Shown here: positions 13,301 to 28,467 of the stretch, piece after piece | Layout: every line of letters starts with the position of its first letter | Position numbering within the stretch: position 1 is the first letter of the stretch | From: Orientallactaga sibirica | Lineage: Eukaryota; Chordata; Mammalia; Rodentia; Dipodidae | Length of the DNA stretch: 64,000 bases | NCBI GenBank assembly: GCA_036365145.1 | Contig: JAEOAD010001658.1 | Span: forward strand, 1-64,000 | Direction: 5' to 3' | Position numbers and translations under genes: made by a program | Notes under the pieces: model-generated | Told to the model about the DNA's origin: nothing | The model's input: the letters and a program-made list of their open reading frames with translations, nothing else | The model's database searches: none

Positions 13301-14933
13301 TCCCTCTGTGATATGCCGGTGTTTGCCTTTACTTAAGGAATGGGATGATCCCTCTGTCCAATGCAGGTGTTGATATTTATCTAAGGAATAAATGATCCCT
13401 CTGTTCAGTGCAGGTCCTTACCATTATATAAGTAATGGATGATCCCTCTGTTCAATGCAGGTGTTTACTGTTATCTAAGGAATGGATGACCCCTCTGTTC
13501 AATGCAGGTGTTTACCTTTACCTAAGGAATGGATGATCCCTCTGTGATATCCCGGTGTTTATCTTTACCTATGGAATGGGATGATCCCTCTGTGCAATGC
13601 AGGTGTTTACCATTATCTAAGCAATGGATGATCCCTCTGTTCAATGCAGGTGGTTACCTTTACGTAAGGAATGGATTATACTTCTGTTCAACGCAGGTGT
13701 TTACCTTTACCAAAGGAATGGATGTTTCCTGTGTGCAATGCAGGTGTGTAACTTTACCTAAGGAATGGGATGATCCCTCTGCGCAATGCAGGAATTTACC
13801 GTTATGTAAGTAATGGGTGATCCCTCTGTTCAATACAGGTGTTTACAGTTACCTAAGGATTGGGATGATCCCTCTCTGCAATGCAGATGTTCATATTTAA
13901 CTAAGGAATAGATGATCCCTGTGTTCAATGCAGGTGTTTACAGTTGCCAAAGGAACTGATGATCCCTCTGTGCCATTCAGGTGTTTACCTTTACCTGAGG
14001 AATGGATGATTCCTCTGTGCAATGCAGTTGTTTACTGTTACAAAAGGAATGGATGTTCTCTGTGTGCAAGGTACCTGTTTACCTTTACATAAGAATGGAT
14101 GATCCCTCTTAGCCAGGGAGGTGATGACCTTTAACTAAGGAATGGATGATCCCTCTGTGCATTGCAGATGTTTACTATTACCTAAGGAATGGAAGATACC
14201 TATGTTCAATGCGGGTGTTTACCTTTAACTAAGGAATGGCTGATCCCTGTGTGCAATGCAGGTGGTTACCATTACCTAAGGAATGGATGATACCTCTGTG
14301 CAATGCAGGTGTTTACCTTTATATAAGTAATGGATGATCCCTGTGGGCAATGCAGGTGTTTTTCTTTATCTAAGGAATAGAGGATCTCTCTGTTCAATGC
14401 GCGTGTTTACCGTTATCTTAGGAATGGATGTTCCCTCTGTTCGATCCAGCTGTTTACAGTTACCTAAGGAATGGATGATCCGACATTGCAATTCAGGTGT
14501 ATACCTTTACCTAAGGAAATAGATGATCCCTCTGAGCAATGCAGGTGTTGATCTTTACCTAAGGAATAGATGATCCGTATGTTCAATGCAGGCGTTTACC
14601 ATTATCTAAGGAATGCATGATTCCTCTGTTCAATGAAGCTGTTTACAGTTAACTAAGTAATGGATGATCCCTCTGTGCAATGTAGGTGTTGATCTTTACC
14701 TAAGGAATAGATGATCCCTCTGTGCAATGCAGGTGTTTACCTTTACCTAAGTAATGGATGATCCATCTGTTCAATGCAGGTGTTTACCATTACATAAAGA
14801 ATGGATGATCCTTCTGGGCAATGCAGGTGTTGATCTGTACCTAAGAAATAGATGATCCATCTGTTCAATGCAGGAATTTACGGTTATCTAAGGAATGGAT
14901 GATCCCTCTGTTCAATGCAGGTGTTTACTGTTA

Positions 14934-15307
14934 TCTAAGGAATGGGTGATCCCTCTGTGCAATGCAGGCGTTTACTTTTATCTAAGGAATGGATGATACC
15001 TCTGTTCAATGCAGGTGTTTACCTTTACCTATAGAGGGATGATACTTCTGTTAAACGCAGGTTTCCACCTTTACATAAGGAATGGATGATCCCTCTGTTC
15101 AATGCAGGTGTTTACCGTTATCTAAGGAATGGGTGATCCCTCTGTGCAATGGAGGCGTTTACATTTACCTAAGGAATGGATGATACCTCTGTTCAACGCA
15201 GGTGTTTACCTTTACCTAAAGAGGGGTGATACTTCTGTTAAACGCAGGTTTCCACCTTTACATAAGGAATGGATGATCCCTCTGTTCAATGCATGTGTTT
15301 ACCATTA
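14934..15307 (+). repeat. Local tandem duplication of a four-monomer unit
   Basis: 14934-15120 and 15121-15307 are two consecutive copies of a 187-bp unit. Both have AATGGGTGATCCC, an AGGCGTTTAC monomer, a shortened monomer with GATACTTCTGTTAAACGCAGG and a TTTCCACCTTTACATAAGG monomer. The copies differ at only a few bases, far fewer than adjacent monomers do. Confidence 0.8.
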
Positions 15308-18129
15308 CATAAGGAATGAATTATCCCTCAGTGCAATGCAGATGTTGATCTTTACCTAAGGAGTTGATTATCCCTCTATACAATGCAGGTGTTTACCATT
15401 ATCTACGGAATGGATGATCCCGCTCTTCAATGAAGGTGTTTACACTTACCTAAGGAATGGATAATCTCTCTGGTCAATGCAGGTGTTTGCCTTTATCTAA
15501 GAATGGATGATACCTCTGTTCAATGCCGGTGTTTAGCGTTATCTAAGGAATGGATGATCCCTCTGTGCAATGCAGGTATTGTCCTTTACCTAAGGAATGG
15601 ATGATACCTCTCTGCAATGCAGGTGTTTACCTTTACCTAAGGAATGGGATGATCCCTCTGTGCTATTCAGGTGTTAATCTTTACCTAAGAAATGGTTGAT
15701 CCCTCTGTTCAAAAGCAGGTGTTTATCGTTTTTTAAGGAAATATGATCCCTCTGTTCAATGCAGGTGTTTACCTTTACCTAAAGAAAGACGATCCTTCTG
15801 TCCTACAGAGGTTTCTACTTTTACTTAAGGAATGGATGATCTCTGTCCAATACAGAGGTTTACAGTTAATAAAGGAATGGATGATGCGACTTTGCAATGC
15901 AGGTGTCTACTTTTACCTAAGGAATAGATGATCCCTCTTTTCAATGCAGGTTTTTACTGATACATAAGGAATGGTGATCCCTCTGTGCAATGAAGGTGGT
16001 TACCCTTACCTATGGAATGGATGACGCTCTGTGAAAGGCAGGTGTTTTCCTTTACCTCAGGAATAGATGATCCCTCTTTGCATTGCACGTATTTACTATT
16101 ATGTAAGAAATGGAAGATCACTCTGTTCAATACAGGTGTTTACCTTTACCAAAGGAATGGATGTTCCCTGTGTGCAATGCAGGCGGTGAAATTTACCTAA
16201 GGAATGGATGATCCGTCTGGGCAATGCAGGTGTTCAACTCTTACCTAAGGAATGGATGATTGCTCTGTGCAAGGCAGGTGTTTGCCTTTACCTAAGTAAT
16301 GGATGAGACCTCTGTTCCATGCAGGTGTTTACGTTTATGTAAGGAATGGGATGATCACTGTGCACTGCAGGTGTTTACTATTACCTAAGGAATGGAAGAT
16401 ACCTATCTTCAATGCTGGTATTTACCTTTACCTAAGGAAATGATGATTCCTTTGTGCAATGCAGGTGTTGTCCTTTACCTACGTAATGGATGATCCTTCT
16501 GTGCAATGCAGGTGTTGACCTTTATCCAAGGAATGTATGAACCCTCTGTGCAATGCCGGTGTTGATCTTTACCTAAGGAATAAATGAGCCCTCTGTTCAA
16601 TGCACGTGTTCACCATTATCTGCAGAATGCATGATTCCTCTGATCAGTGCAGGTGTTGACCTATACCTACAGAAGGATGATCCCACTGTTCAGGAAGGTT
16701 TCTACCTTTACTTAAGGAATGGATGATCCCTGTGTGTAATGCAGGTGTTTACCCTTACCTAACGAATGGAATATCCCTCAGTGCATTGCAGATGTTTACC
16801 ATTACATAAGAAATGGATGATCCCTATGTGCAATGCAGGTGTATACCATTACATAAGGAATGGGATGATCCCTCTGTGCAATGCAGGTGTTGATCTTTAA
16901 CTAAGTAATAGATGATCCCTCTGTTCAAAGCAGGGGTTTACTGTTATCTAAGGGATGGATGATCCCTCTTTTCAATGCAGGAGTTTACAGTTACCTAAGG
17001 AATGGATGATCCCTCTGTGTAAGGCAGGTGTTTCTCTTTACCTAAGGAATGGATGATCCCTCTGTGCAATGCAGGTGTTTACCTTTACCTAAGAAATGGA
17101 TGATCCCTCTGGTCAATGCAGGTGTTTACCTTTACCTAAGGAATGGGATGATCCCTCTGTGCAATGCAGGAGTTGAACTGTAACTGAGGAATGGGATGAT
17201 CCCTCTGTGCAATGCAGGTGTTGAAATTTAACTAAGGAATAGATGATCCCTCTCTTCAATGCACGTGTTTACTGTTATCTAAGGAATGGATGATCCCTCT
17301 GGTCAATGGAGGTGTTTACCATTACCTAAGGAATGGATGATCCCTCTGTGCAATGCAGGTGTTGATCTTTACCTAAGGAATAAATGAGCCCTCTGTTCAA
17401 TGCAGTTGTTTACTTTTATATAAGGACAGAATGATCCCTCTGTTTAATGCCGGCGTTTAACATTATCTAAGGAATGGGTGATCCCACTATTCAATGGAGG
17501 TGATTAACATTACATAAGTAATAGATGATCCCTCTGTGTAAGGCAGGTGTTTATCTTAACCAAAGGAATTGATGATACCTCTGGTCTATATAGGTGTTTA
17601 CCTTTACCTAAGGAATGGGATTATCCCTCTGTGCAATGCAGGTGTTGAACTTTATCTAAGAAATAGGTGATCCATCTGTTCAATGCAGGTGTTTACTGTT
17701 ATCTCAGGAATGGATATTCCCTCTGTGCAATGCAGGTGTTGATATTTACCTAAGGAATAAATGAGCCCTCTGGTCCATGCAGGTGTTTACCGTTACCTAA
17801 GGAATTGATTATCCCTCTGCTCAATGCAGGTGTTTATCGTTATCTCAGGAATGGAAGATCCGTCTGGTCAATCCAGGTGTTTACCATTATCTATGGAATG
17901 GGTGATCCCTCTGTTCAATTCAGGTGTTTACCATTACATAACGAATGGATAATCCCTCTGTGCAATTCACGTGTTTATATTTACCTAAGGAATGGGTGAT
18001 CCCTCTGGTCAATGCAGGTGTTTACCTTTACCTAAGGAATGGATGATCCCTCTGTGAAATGGAGGTATTGACCTTAACCTAAGGAATGGGATGGTCCCTC
18101 TGTGCAATGCACGTGCTGAACTTTAACTA

Positions 18130-18545
18130 AGTAATGGATGATCCCTCTGTTCTATACAGGTGTTTACAGTTACCTAAGTAATGGATGAGCGCTCGGTGCA
18201 ATGTAAGTGTTTATCTTTACCTAAGGAATTGACGATCCTTCTGTGCAATACAGGTGTTTACATTTACCTAATTAATGGGATGATCCTTCTGTGCAATGCA
18301 GGGGTTTACCGTTATCTAAGGAATAAATGAGCTCTGTCCTCAATGCAGGTGTTTACCGTTATCTAAGGAATGAATGATCCTTCTGTTCTATGCAGGTGTT
18401 TACAGTTACCTAAGTAACAGATGATCCCTCTGTGCAATGTAAGTGTTTATCTTTACCTAAGGCATTGATGATCCTTCTGTGCAATACAGGTGTTTACCTT
18501 TACCTAATTAATGGGATGATCCCTCTGTGCAATGCAGGGGTTGAT
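18130..18545 (+). repeat. Local tandem duplication of about five monomers
   Basis: Two runs about 237 bp apart share an unusual series: TTCTAT(A/G)CAGGTG, then GTGCAATGTAAGTGTTTATC, then GTGCAATACAGGTG, then CCTAATTAATGGGATG, then GCAATGCAGGGG. A related run with GAGCTCTGTCTTCAATGC lies near 58.35 kb, so the unit also belongs to a dispersed higher-order family. Boundaries are approximate. Confidence 0.65.
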
Positions 18546-21500
18546 CTTTACCTAAGGAATGGATGATCCCTCTATTCAATGCAGGTGTTTACCGTTCTCT
18601 CAGGAATGGATGATCCCTCTGCACAATGCAGGTGCTTACAGTTACCTAAGGAATGGTGTTTACCTTTACCGAAGAAAGGATGATCCCTCCATGCACTGCA
18701 GGTCATTACTGTTACCTAATTAATGGGATGATCCCTCTGTGCAATGTAGGGGTTGATCTTTACCTAAGGAATTGATGATGCCTCTGTTCAATGTCGATGT
18801 TTACCTTTACCTAAGGAATGGCATGATGCCCCTGTGCATTTCACATGTTGATCTTTACCTAAGGAATAGATGAAGCCTCTGTTCAATGCACGTGTTCACT
18901 GTTATCTAAAGTATGGATGATCGCTCTGTTCAATGCAGGTGTTTACGATTATCTAAAGAATGGGTGATCCCTCTTTTCAGTGCATGTGTTTACCATTACA
19001 TAAGGAATGGATGATCCCTCTGTGCAATGCAGGTGTTTACATTTACCTAAGGGATGCATAATCCCTATGGTCAATGCAGGTGTTTAGCTTTACCTGAGGA
19101 ATGGGAAGATCCCTCTGTGCAATGCAGGTGTTGAACTTTAACTAAGGAATAGATGATCCCTCTGTTCAATGCAGGTGTTTACCTTTATCTAAGGAATAAA
19201 TGATCCCTCTGTTCAATGCAGGTGTTTACCGTTATCTCAGGAATGGAAGATCCATCTGTTCAATACAGGTGTTTACCATTATCTAAGTAATGGGTGATCC
19301 ATCTCTTCAATGTAGGTGTTTATCATTATATAAGGAATAGACGACCCCTCTGTGCAATTCAGGTGTTTACCTTTACCTAAGGAATTGATGATCCCTCTGG
19401 GCAATGCAGGTGTTGTCCTTTACCTAAGGAATGGGATGATCCCTCTGGGTAATGCAGGTGTTGAAGTTTAACTAAGGAATGGATGATCCCTCTGTTCAAT
19501 GCAGGTGTTTACCTTTACCTAAGGAATGGATGATCCTCCTGTGCAATGCAGGTGTTGATCTTTACCTACGGAATGGATAATCCCTTTGTGCAATGCAGAT
19601 GCTGATCTTTATTTAATGAATAGATGGTCCATCTTTTCAATGCAGGTGTTTACCGTTATCTCAGGAATGGAAGATCAATCTGTTCAATGCAGGAGTTTAC
19701 CATTACGTGAGGAATGGATGATCCCTCTGTGCAATGCAAGTGTTTACCCTTACCTAACGAATGTGTGATCCCTCTGTGCATTGCAGATTTTTACCATTAC
19801 CTAAGGAATGGATGATCCCTGTGTGAATTGCAGGTGTTTACATTTACCTTAGGAATGGATGATCTTTCTGTGAATTGCAGGTGTTTACTATTACCTAAAG
19901 AATGGAAGATCCCTCTGTTCAATGCAGTTGTTTACGTTTATGAAAGGAATGGAGGATCCCTGTGTGCAATGCAGGTGTATACCCTTACCTAAGGAATGGG
20001 ATGATCCCTCTGTGCAATGCAGGTGTTGATCTTTAACTAAGGAATAGATGATCCTTCTGCTCAATTCAGGTGTTTACCGTTATCTAAGGAATGGATGATC
20101 CCTCTGTGCAATGCAGGTGTTGACCTTTACCTAAGGAATAAAGGAGCCCTCTCTTCAATGTAGGTGTTTACCTTTATCTAAGGAATGGATGATTTCTCTA
20201 TTCAATGCCATGCCGGTGTTTAGAGATACCTAAGGAATGGATGATCCCTATGTGCAATACAGGTGTTTACCTTTACGTAAAGAATGGGATCATCTTGCGG
20301 TGCCATGCAGGTGTTTATCTTTACCTATGGAATATATGATCCCTCTGTTCAATATAGTTGTTTACCGTTTTCTAAGGAATGGATGATCCCTCTGTGCAAT
20401 GCAGTTGTTGATCTTTAACTAAGGAATAAATGAGCCCTCTGTTCAATGCAGGTGTTTACCTTTATCTAAGGAATGGATGACCCTCTATTCAAGGCCGGTG
20501 CTTACAGATACATAAGGAATGGATGATCCCTCTGTGCAATGCAGTTTATCTTTACCCTAGGAATGGGATGATCCCTCTGTGCAATGCAGAGATTGATCTG
20601 TACCTATTAAATAGATGATCCCTCTGTTCAATGCAGGTGTTTAACTTAACCTAAGGAATTGGATGATCCCTCTGTTCAACGAAGTTGCCTAACTTTAACT
20701 AAAGAAGGATGATCCCTCTCTTCAAACCAGGTTTCTACCTTTACTTAAAGAATGGATGATCCTCCGGTGCAATTATGGTGTATACCCTTACCTAAGGAAT
20801 AGACGATCACTCTGTGCAGTGTAGGTGTTTACATTTACCTTCAGAATTGATGATCCCTCTGTGTATTGCAGGTGTTTACTATTACCTAAGGAATAGATGT
20901 TCCCTGTGTGCAATGCAGGTGTTTACCTTTACATAAGGAATGGATGATTGCTCTTGGCCAGGCAGGTGTTGACCTTTACGTAACGAATGGATGATCCCTC
21001 TCTGCTATGCAGTTGTTTACCATTATCTACGTAATGGATGATACCTCTGTGCAATCCAGGTGTTTACCATTACCAAAGGAATGGATGTTCTCTCTGTGCA
21101 ATGCACTTGTTTACCTTTACCTAATGAATGATATGATCCCTCTGTGCAAAGCAGGTGTTGATTTTTACCTATGGAATAGATGATCCATCTGTTCAATGCA
21201 GGTGCTTACCGTTATCTAAGGAATGGATGATCCCTCTGTGCAATGCAGGTTTTTAGCTTTACCTAAGGAATTGATGATCCCTCAGTGCATTGCAGGATTT
21301 TAGCTTGACCTAAGGAATGGAAGATCCCACTGTGCATTGCTGGTGTTCATATTTGTCTTAGGAATGGATGATCCCTCTGTTCAATGCAGGTGTTTACAGT
21401 TACTTAAGGAATGGATGATCCCTCTGTGCATTGCAGGTGTTTACTATTACCTAAGCAATGAAAGATCCCTCTGTTCATTACTGGTGTTTACCTTTTCAAA

Positions 21501-23999
21501 AGGAATGGATGTTCTCTGTGTGCAATGCAGGTATATACCTTTACCTAAGGAATGGATGATCACACTGGGCGAGGCAGGTGTTTATCTTTACCTAAGGAAT
21601 GGATGATCCCTCTGTGCAATGCAGTTGTTGAACATTACATAAGGAATGGATGATCCCTCTGCTCAATGCAGGTGATTAACGTTATCTAAGGAATGGATGA
21701 TCCCTGTAGGCAATCCAGGTGTTTACCATTACCTAAGGAATGGATGATCCCTCTGTGCAATGCAGGTGTTGACCTTTACCTAAGGAATGAATAATCCCTC
21801 TGTCAATGAATATGTTGACCTTTACCTAAGGAATATATGACACATCTGTTCAATGCAGGTGTTTACCTTTACCTAGGAATGCATGATCCCTCTGTTCAAT
21901 GCAGGTGTTTACCATTATCTAAAGAATGTATGATCCCTCTGTTCAATGAAGTTGTTTACAGTAACCTAAGGAATGGATGATCCCTCTGTGAAATGCAGGT
22001 GTTTATGTTTGTCTTAGGAATTGATGATCCCTCTTTGCAATGCAGGTCTTGATCTTTACCTAAGGAATAAATGATCCCTTTGTTCAATGCAGGTGCTTAC
22101 CCTTATCTAAAGAATGGATGATCACTCTGTTCATTGCTGGTGTTTACATTTACTTAAGGAATGGATGATCCCTCTGAGCAATGCAGGTTTTTAGCTTTAC
22201 AAAACAATGGATAATGCCTCTGTGCATTGCAGGCGTTTATATTTGTCTTAGGAATGGATAATCCATTCTGTGCCTTGCAGGTGTTTACTATTACTTAAGG
22301 AATGAAAGATCCCTCTGTTCAATGCTGGTGCTTACCTTTACAAAAGGAATGGATGTTCTCTGTGTGCAATGCAGGTGTATACCTTTACATAAGAAATGGA
22401 TGATCGCTCTGGGCCATGCAGGTGTTGACCTTTACCTAAGCAATGGACGATCCCTCTGTGCAATGCAGGTGTTGACCATTACATAAGGAATGAATGATCC
22501 CTGTGTTCAATGCAGGTGTTTAACGTTATCTAAGGAATGGATGATCCCTCTATTCAATGCAGGTGCTTACACTTATCTAAGGAATGCATGATATCTGTTC
22601 AATGCAGGTGTTTACAGTTACCTAAAGAATGGATGATCCCTCTGTGTAATGCAGGTTTTTAGCTTGACCTAAGGAATGGATGATGCCTCTGTGCATTGCA
22701 TGTGTTTTTATTTGTCTTAGGAATGGATGATACCTTGTGCATTGCAGGTGTTTACTATTACCTAAGGAATGAAAGATCCCTCTGTTCAATGCAGGTGTTA
22801 CCTTTACAAAAGTAATGGATATTGTCTATGTGCAATGCAGGTGTATACCTTCACATAAGGAATGGATTATCCCTCTGGGCCAGGCTGCTGTTGACCTTTA
22901 CCTAAGGAATGGACGATCCCTCTGTGCAATGCAGGTGTTGACCATTACATAAGGAATGAATGATCCCTGTGTTCAATGCAGGTGTTTAACGTTATCTAAG
23001 GAATGGATGAACCCTCTGTGCAATGCAGGTGTTTACCTTTATCTAAGGAATGGATGATCCTCTGTGCAATGCAGGTGTTTATCTTTACCTAAGGAATACA
23101 TGAACGCTCTGTTCAATGCAAGTGTTTACAGTTATCTTAGGAATGGATTATCCCTCTGCTCAATGCAGGTGTTTACACTTATCTAACGAATGGATGATCC
23201 CTCTGTTCAATGCAGGTGTTTCCCATTATCTAAGGAATGGATGATCCCTCTGATCACTGCAGGTGTTTACCATTACCTAAAGAATGGATGAACCCTCTGT
23301 GCAATGCAGGTGTTTACATTTACCTAAGGAATAGATGATCCCTCTGGTCAATGCATGTGTTTACCTTTACCCAAGGAATGGATGATCCCTCTGTGCAATG
23401 GAGGTGTTGATCTTTACATAAGGAATAGATGATCCCTCTGTTCAATGCAGGTGCTTACCATTATCTAAGGAATGGATGATCCCTCTGTTCAATGCAGGTG
23501 TTTACAGTTACTTAAGGAATGGATGATCCCTCTGTGCATTGCAGGTGTTTAATTAAGTTACCTAAGCAATGGAAGATCCCTTTGTTCAATGCTGGTATTT
23601 ACCTTTACAAAAGGAATGGAGGTTCTCTGTGTGCAATGCAGGTGTATACCTTTACATAAGGAATGGATGATCCCCCGGTGGCATGCAGGTGTATACCCCT
23701 ACCGAAAGAATAGACAAACCCTCTGTGCATTGTAGGTGTTTACATTTAACTTTGGAATGGATGATCCCTCTGTGCAATGCAGGTTTTTAGCTTGACCTAA
23801 GGAATGGATGATCCCTCTGTGCATTGCAGGTGTTTATATTTGCTTAGGAATGGATGATTGCTCTGCGCAATGCAGGTGTTGTTCTTTAACTAAGGAATAG
23901 ATGATCCCTCTGTTCAATGCAGGTGCTTACCCTTATCTAAGGAATGGATGATCCCTCTGTTCAATTCAGGTGTTTTAAGTTACTTAAGGAATGTGTGAT

Positions 24000-24370
24000 C
24001 CCTTTGTGCAATGCAGGTTTTTAGCTTTACCAAAGAATGGAACATGCCTCTGTACATTGCAGGCGTTTATATTTGTGTTAGGAATGGATGATCCCTCTGT
24101 GAATTGCAGGTGTTTACTATTAGCTAAGCCATGAAAGATCCCTCTGTTCAATGCTGGCATTTAACTTTACAAAAGGAATGGATGTTCTCTGTTTGCAATG
24201 CAGGTGTATACCTTTACATAAGGAATGGATGATCGCTCTGGGCCAGTCAGGTGTTGACCTTTACCTAAGGAATGGATGATCCGTCTGTGCAATGCAGTTG
24301 TTGACCATTACATAAGGAATGTATGATCCCTCAGCTCAGTGGATGATCCCTCTGTGCAATGCAGTTGTTG
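24000..24370 (+). repeat. Higher-order repeat copy with CAGCTCAGTGG deletion monomer
   Basis: The run contains a truncated monomer, CCCTCAGCTCAGTGGATG (24328-24345), in which most of the monomer between CCCTC and GTGGATG is missing. The same deletion monomer occurs 4097 bp downstream near 28428, inside a run that matches on both sides (for example the monomers with TTTGTGTT(A/C), GGCCAGTCAG and GCAGTTGTTGA). The shared deletion shows common descent of the two blocks. Confidence 0.75.
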
Positions 24371-27300
24371 AATATTACATAAGGAATGGATGATCCCTCT
24401 GCTAAATGCAGGTGTTTACCATTACCTAAGGAATGGATAATCCCTCTGTGCAATGAATATGTTGACCTTTACCTAAGGAATATATGACACCTCGGTTCAA
24501 TGCCGGTGCTTACCTTTACCTAGGAATGGATGATCCCTCTGTTCAATGCAGGTGTTTACGGTTATCTAAAGAATGTATGATCCCTCAGTTCAATGAAGGT
24601 GTTTACAGTAACCTAAGGAATGGATGATCCCTCTGTGCATTGCAGGTGTTTATATTTGTCTTAGGAATGGATGATCCCTCTGTGCAATGCAGGTGTTGAT
24701 CTTTACCTAAGGAATGGGATGATCACTCTGTGCAATGCAGGTGTTGAACTTTAACTAAGGAATAGAGGATCCCTCTGTTCAATGCAGGTGTTTACAGTTA
24801 CTTAAGGAATGGATGATCCCTCTGTGCAATGCAGGTTTTAAGCTTTACAAAACAATGGATGATGCCTCTGTGCATTGAAGGCGTTTATACTTGTCTTAGG
24901 AATGGATGATCCCTCTGTGCCTTGCAGGTGTTTACTATTACCTAAGGAATGAAATATCCCTGTGTTCAATGCAGGTGTATACCTTTACGTAAGGAATGGA
25001 TGATCGCTCTGGGCCAGGCAGGTGTTGACCTTTACCTAAGGAAATGATGAACCCTCTTTGCAATGCAGCTGTTGACCATTACATAAGGGATGGATGATCC
25101 CTCTGTTCAAATCAGGTGTTTAACGTTATTAAGGAATGGATGATCCCTCTATGCAATACAGGTACTTACACTTATGTAAGGAATGTATGATATCTGTTCA
25201 ATGCAGGTGTTTACAGTTACCTAAAGAATGAATGATCCCTCTGTGTAATGCAGGTTTTTACCTTGACCTAACTAATGGATGATGCCTCTGTGCATTGCAG
25301 GTGTTTATATTTGTCTTAGGAATGGATGATCCCTTGTACATTGCAGGTGTTTACTATTACCTAAAGAATGAAAAATCCCTCTGTTCAATGAAGGTGTTTA
25401 CCTTTACAAAAGTAATGGATGTTTTCTATGTGCAATGCAGGTGTATACCTTTACATAAGGAATGGATTATCCCTCTGGGCCAGGCAGCTGTTGACCTTTA
25501 CCTAAGGAATGGATGATCCCCCTGTGCAATGCAGATGTTGACCATTACATGAGGAATGGATGATCCCTGTGTTCAATGCAGGTGTTTAACGTTATCTAAG
25601 GAATGGATGATCCCTCTGTGCAATCCAGGTGTTTACAATTACCTAAGCAATGGATGATCCCTCTGTGCAATGCAGGTGTTTACCTTTAACTACGGAATGG
25701 ATGATCCTCTGTGCAATGCGGGATTTGATCTTTACCTAAGGAATAGATGATACCTATGTTCAATACAGGTGTTTACAGTTATCTTAGGAATGGATTATGC
25801 CTCTGCTCAATTCAGGTATATACACTTATCTAACGAATGGATGATCCCTCTGTTCAATGCAGGTGTTTCCTGTTATCTAAGGAAGGGATGATCCCTCTGA
25901 TCACTGCAGGTGTTTATCATTACCTAAAGAATGGATGATCCCTTTTGCAGTGCAGGAGTTTAATGTCACCTAAGGAATGCATGATTCCACTGTTCAATGC
26001 AGGTGTCTACCTTTACCTAAAGAAGGATGATCCCTCTCTTAAAACCAGGTTTTTACCTTACTTAAGGAATGGATGATCCCCCGGTGGAATGCAGGTGTAT
26101 ACCCCTACCTAAAGAATAGACAATCCCTCTGTGCATTGTAGGTGTTTACATTTACCTTCGGAATTTATGATCCCTCTGTGCATTGCAGGTGTTTACTGTT
26201 ACCTAAGGAATGGATGTTCCCTGTGTGCAATGCAGGTGTTTACCTTTACATAAGGTATGGATGATCCCTCTGTGCAATGCAGGTGTTGACCTTTACCTAA
26301 GGAATGGATGATCCCTCTGTGCAATGCAGGGGTTGACCTTTACCTGAGGAATAGATGATCCCTCTGTTAAATGCAGGTGTTTAACGTTACCTAATGAATG
26401 GATGATCCCTCTGTGCAATGCAGGTGTTGTCCTATACCTAAGGAATGGATGATCCCTAGTACAATGCAGGTGTTGACCTTTACCTAAGGAATGGATGATC
26501 CCTCTGTGCAATGCATGTGTTGATCTTTTCCTAAGGAATTGATATTCCCTCTGTGCAATGAATATGTTGACCTTTACCTAAGGAATATATGACACCTCAG
26601 TTCAATGCAGGTGTTTACCTTTACCTAGGAATGGGTGATCCCTCTGTTCAATGCAGGTGTTTACCATTATCTAAGGAATGCATGGTCCCTCTGTTCAATG
26701 AAGGTGTTTACAGTTACCTAAGGAATGGATGATCCCTCTGTACAATACAGGTGTTTACCCTTACCTAAGGAATGGATGATCCCTGTGTGCATTGCAGGTG
26801 TTTACTATTACCTGTGGAATGGAATCTCTCTGTTCAATGCAGGTGTTTACCTATACCAAAGGAATGATTTGATCCTTGATGAAATGCTGGTGTTGATCTT
26901 TACCTAAGGAATATATGATACCTCTGTTCAATGCAGGTGCTTACCCTTATCTAAGGAATGGATGATCCCTCTGTACAATGCAGGTGTTTACAATTACCTA
27001 AGGAATGGATGATCCCTCTGTGCATTGCAGGTGTTTATATTTTCTTAAGAATGGATGATCCGTCTGTGCATTGCAGGTGTTCACTATTACCTAAAGAATG
27101 GAAGATACCTCTATTCAATGCAGTTGTTTACATTTATGAAAGGAATTGAGGATCCCTGTGTGCAATGCAGGTGTTTACCTTTACATAAGGTATGGATGAT
27201 CCCTCTGTGCAATGCAGGTGTTGACCTTTACCTAAGGAATGGATGATCCCTCTGTGCAATGCAGGGGTTGACCTTTACCTGAGGAATAGATGATCCCTCT

Positions 27301-28096
27301 ATTCAATGCCAGTGTTTAGAGATACCTACGGAATAGATGATCCCTATGTGCAATACAGGTGTTTACATTTACATAAAGAATGGGATCATCTTGCTGTGCC
27401 ATGCAGGTGTTGATTTTTACCTATGGAATAGATGATCCATCTGTTCAATGCAGGTGCTTACCGTTATCTAAGGAATGGATGATCCCTCTGTGCATTGCAG
27501 GTGTTTACAGTTACTTAAGAAATGGATGATCGCTCTGTGCATTGCAGGTGTTTACTATTACCTAAGCAATGAAAGATCCGTCTGTTCATTGCTGGTGTTT
27601 ATCTTTACAAAAGGAATGGATGGTCTCTGTGTGCAATGCAGGTGTATACCTTTACATAAGAAATGGGTGATCGCTCTGGGCCAGGCAGGTGTTGACCTTT
27701 ACATAAGGAATGGATGATCCCTCTGTGCAATGCAGTTGTTGACCATTACATAAGGAATGGATGATCCCTCTGCTCAATGCAGGTGTTTAACATTATCTAA
27801 GGAATGGATGATCCCTGGGGGAAATCCAGGTGATTACCATTACCTAAGGAATGGATGATCCCTCTGTGCAATGCAGGTTTTTAGCTTGACCTAAGGAATG
27901 GATGATACCTCTGTGCATTGCAGGTGTTTATATTTGTCTTAGGAATGGATGATCGCTCTGTGCAATGCAGGTGTTGATCTTTAATTAAGGAATAGATGAT
28001 CCCTCTGTTCATTGCAGGTGCTTACCCTTATCTAAGGAATGGATGATCCCTCTGTTCAATGCAGGTGTTTACAGTTACTTAAGGAATGCATGATCC

Positions 28097-28467
28097 CTCG
28101 GTGCAATGCAGGTTTTTAGCTTTACCAAAGAATGGAACATGCCTCTGTGCATTGTAGGCATTTATATTTGTGTTCAGAATGGATGATCCCTCTGTGAATT
28201 GCTGGGGTTTACTATTAGCTAAGGAATGAAAGATCTCTCTGTTCGATTCTGGTGTTTGCCGTCCCAAAAGTGAATGGATATTCTCTGTTTGCAATGCAGG
28301 TGTATACCTTTACATAAGGAATGGATGATCCCTCTGGGCCAGTCAGATGTTGACCTATACCTAAGGAATGGATGATCCGTCTGTGCAATGCAGTTGTTGA
28401 CCATTACATAAGGAATGTATGATCCCTCAGCTCAGTGGATGATCCCTCTGTGCAATGCAGTTGTTGA
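28097..28467 (+). repeat. Higher-order repeat copy, partner of the 24.0-24.4 kb block
   Basis: Matches the 24.0-24.4 kb block at a shift of about 4.1 kb, including the CAGCTCAGTGG deletion monomer at about 28425. Substitutions in one monomer (for example GATTCTGGTGTTTGCC) are private to this copy. Boundaries were set from the shift and are approximate. Confidence 0.7.

Noticed and set aside
13529..13813. 94-codon plus-strand ORF as a gene, with the dozens of similar 60-96 codon ORFs in the array
   Set aside because: They all derive from the same 47-bp repeat read through successive phases, with length set by indel monomers; no independent evidence of coding.
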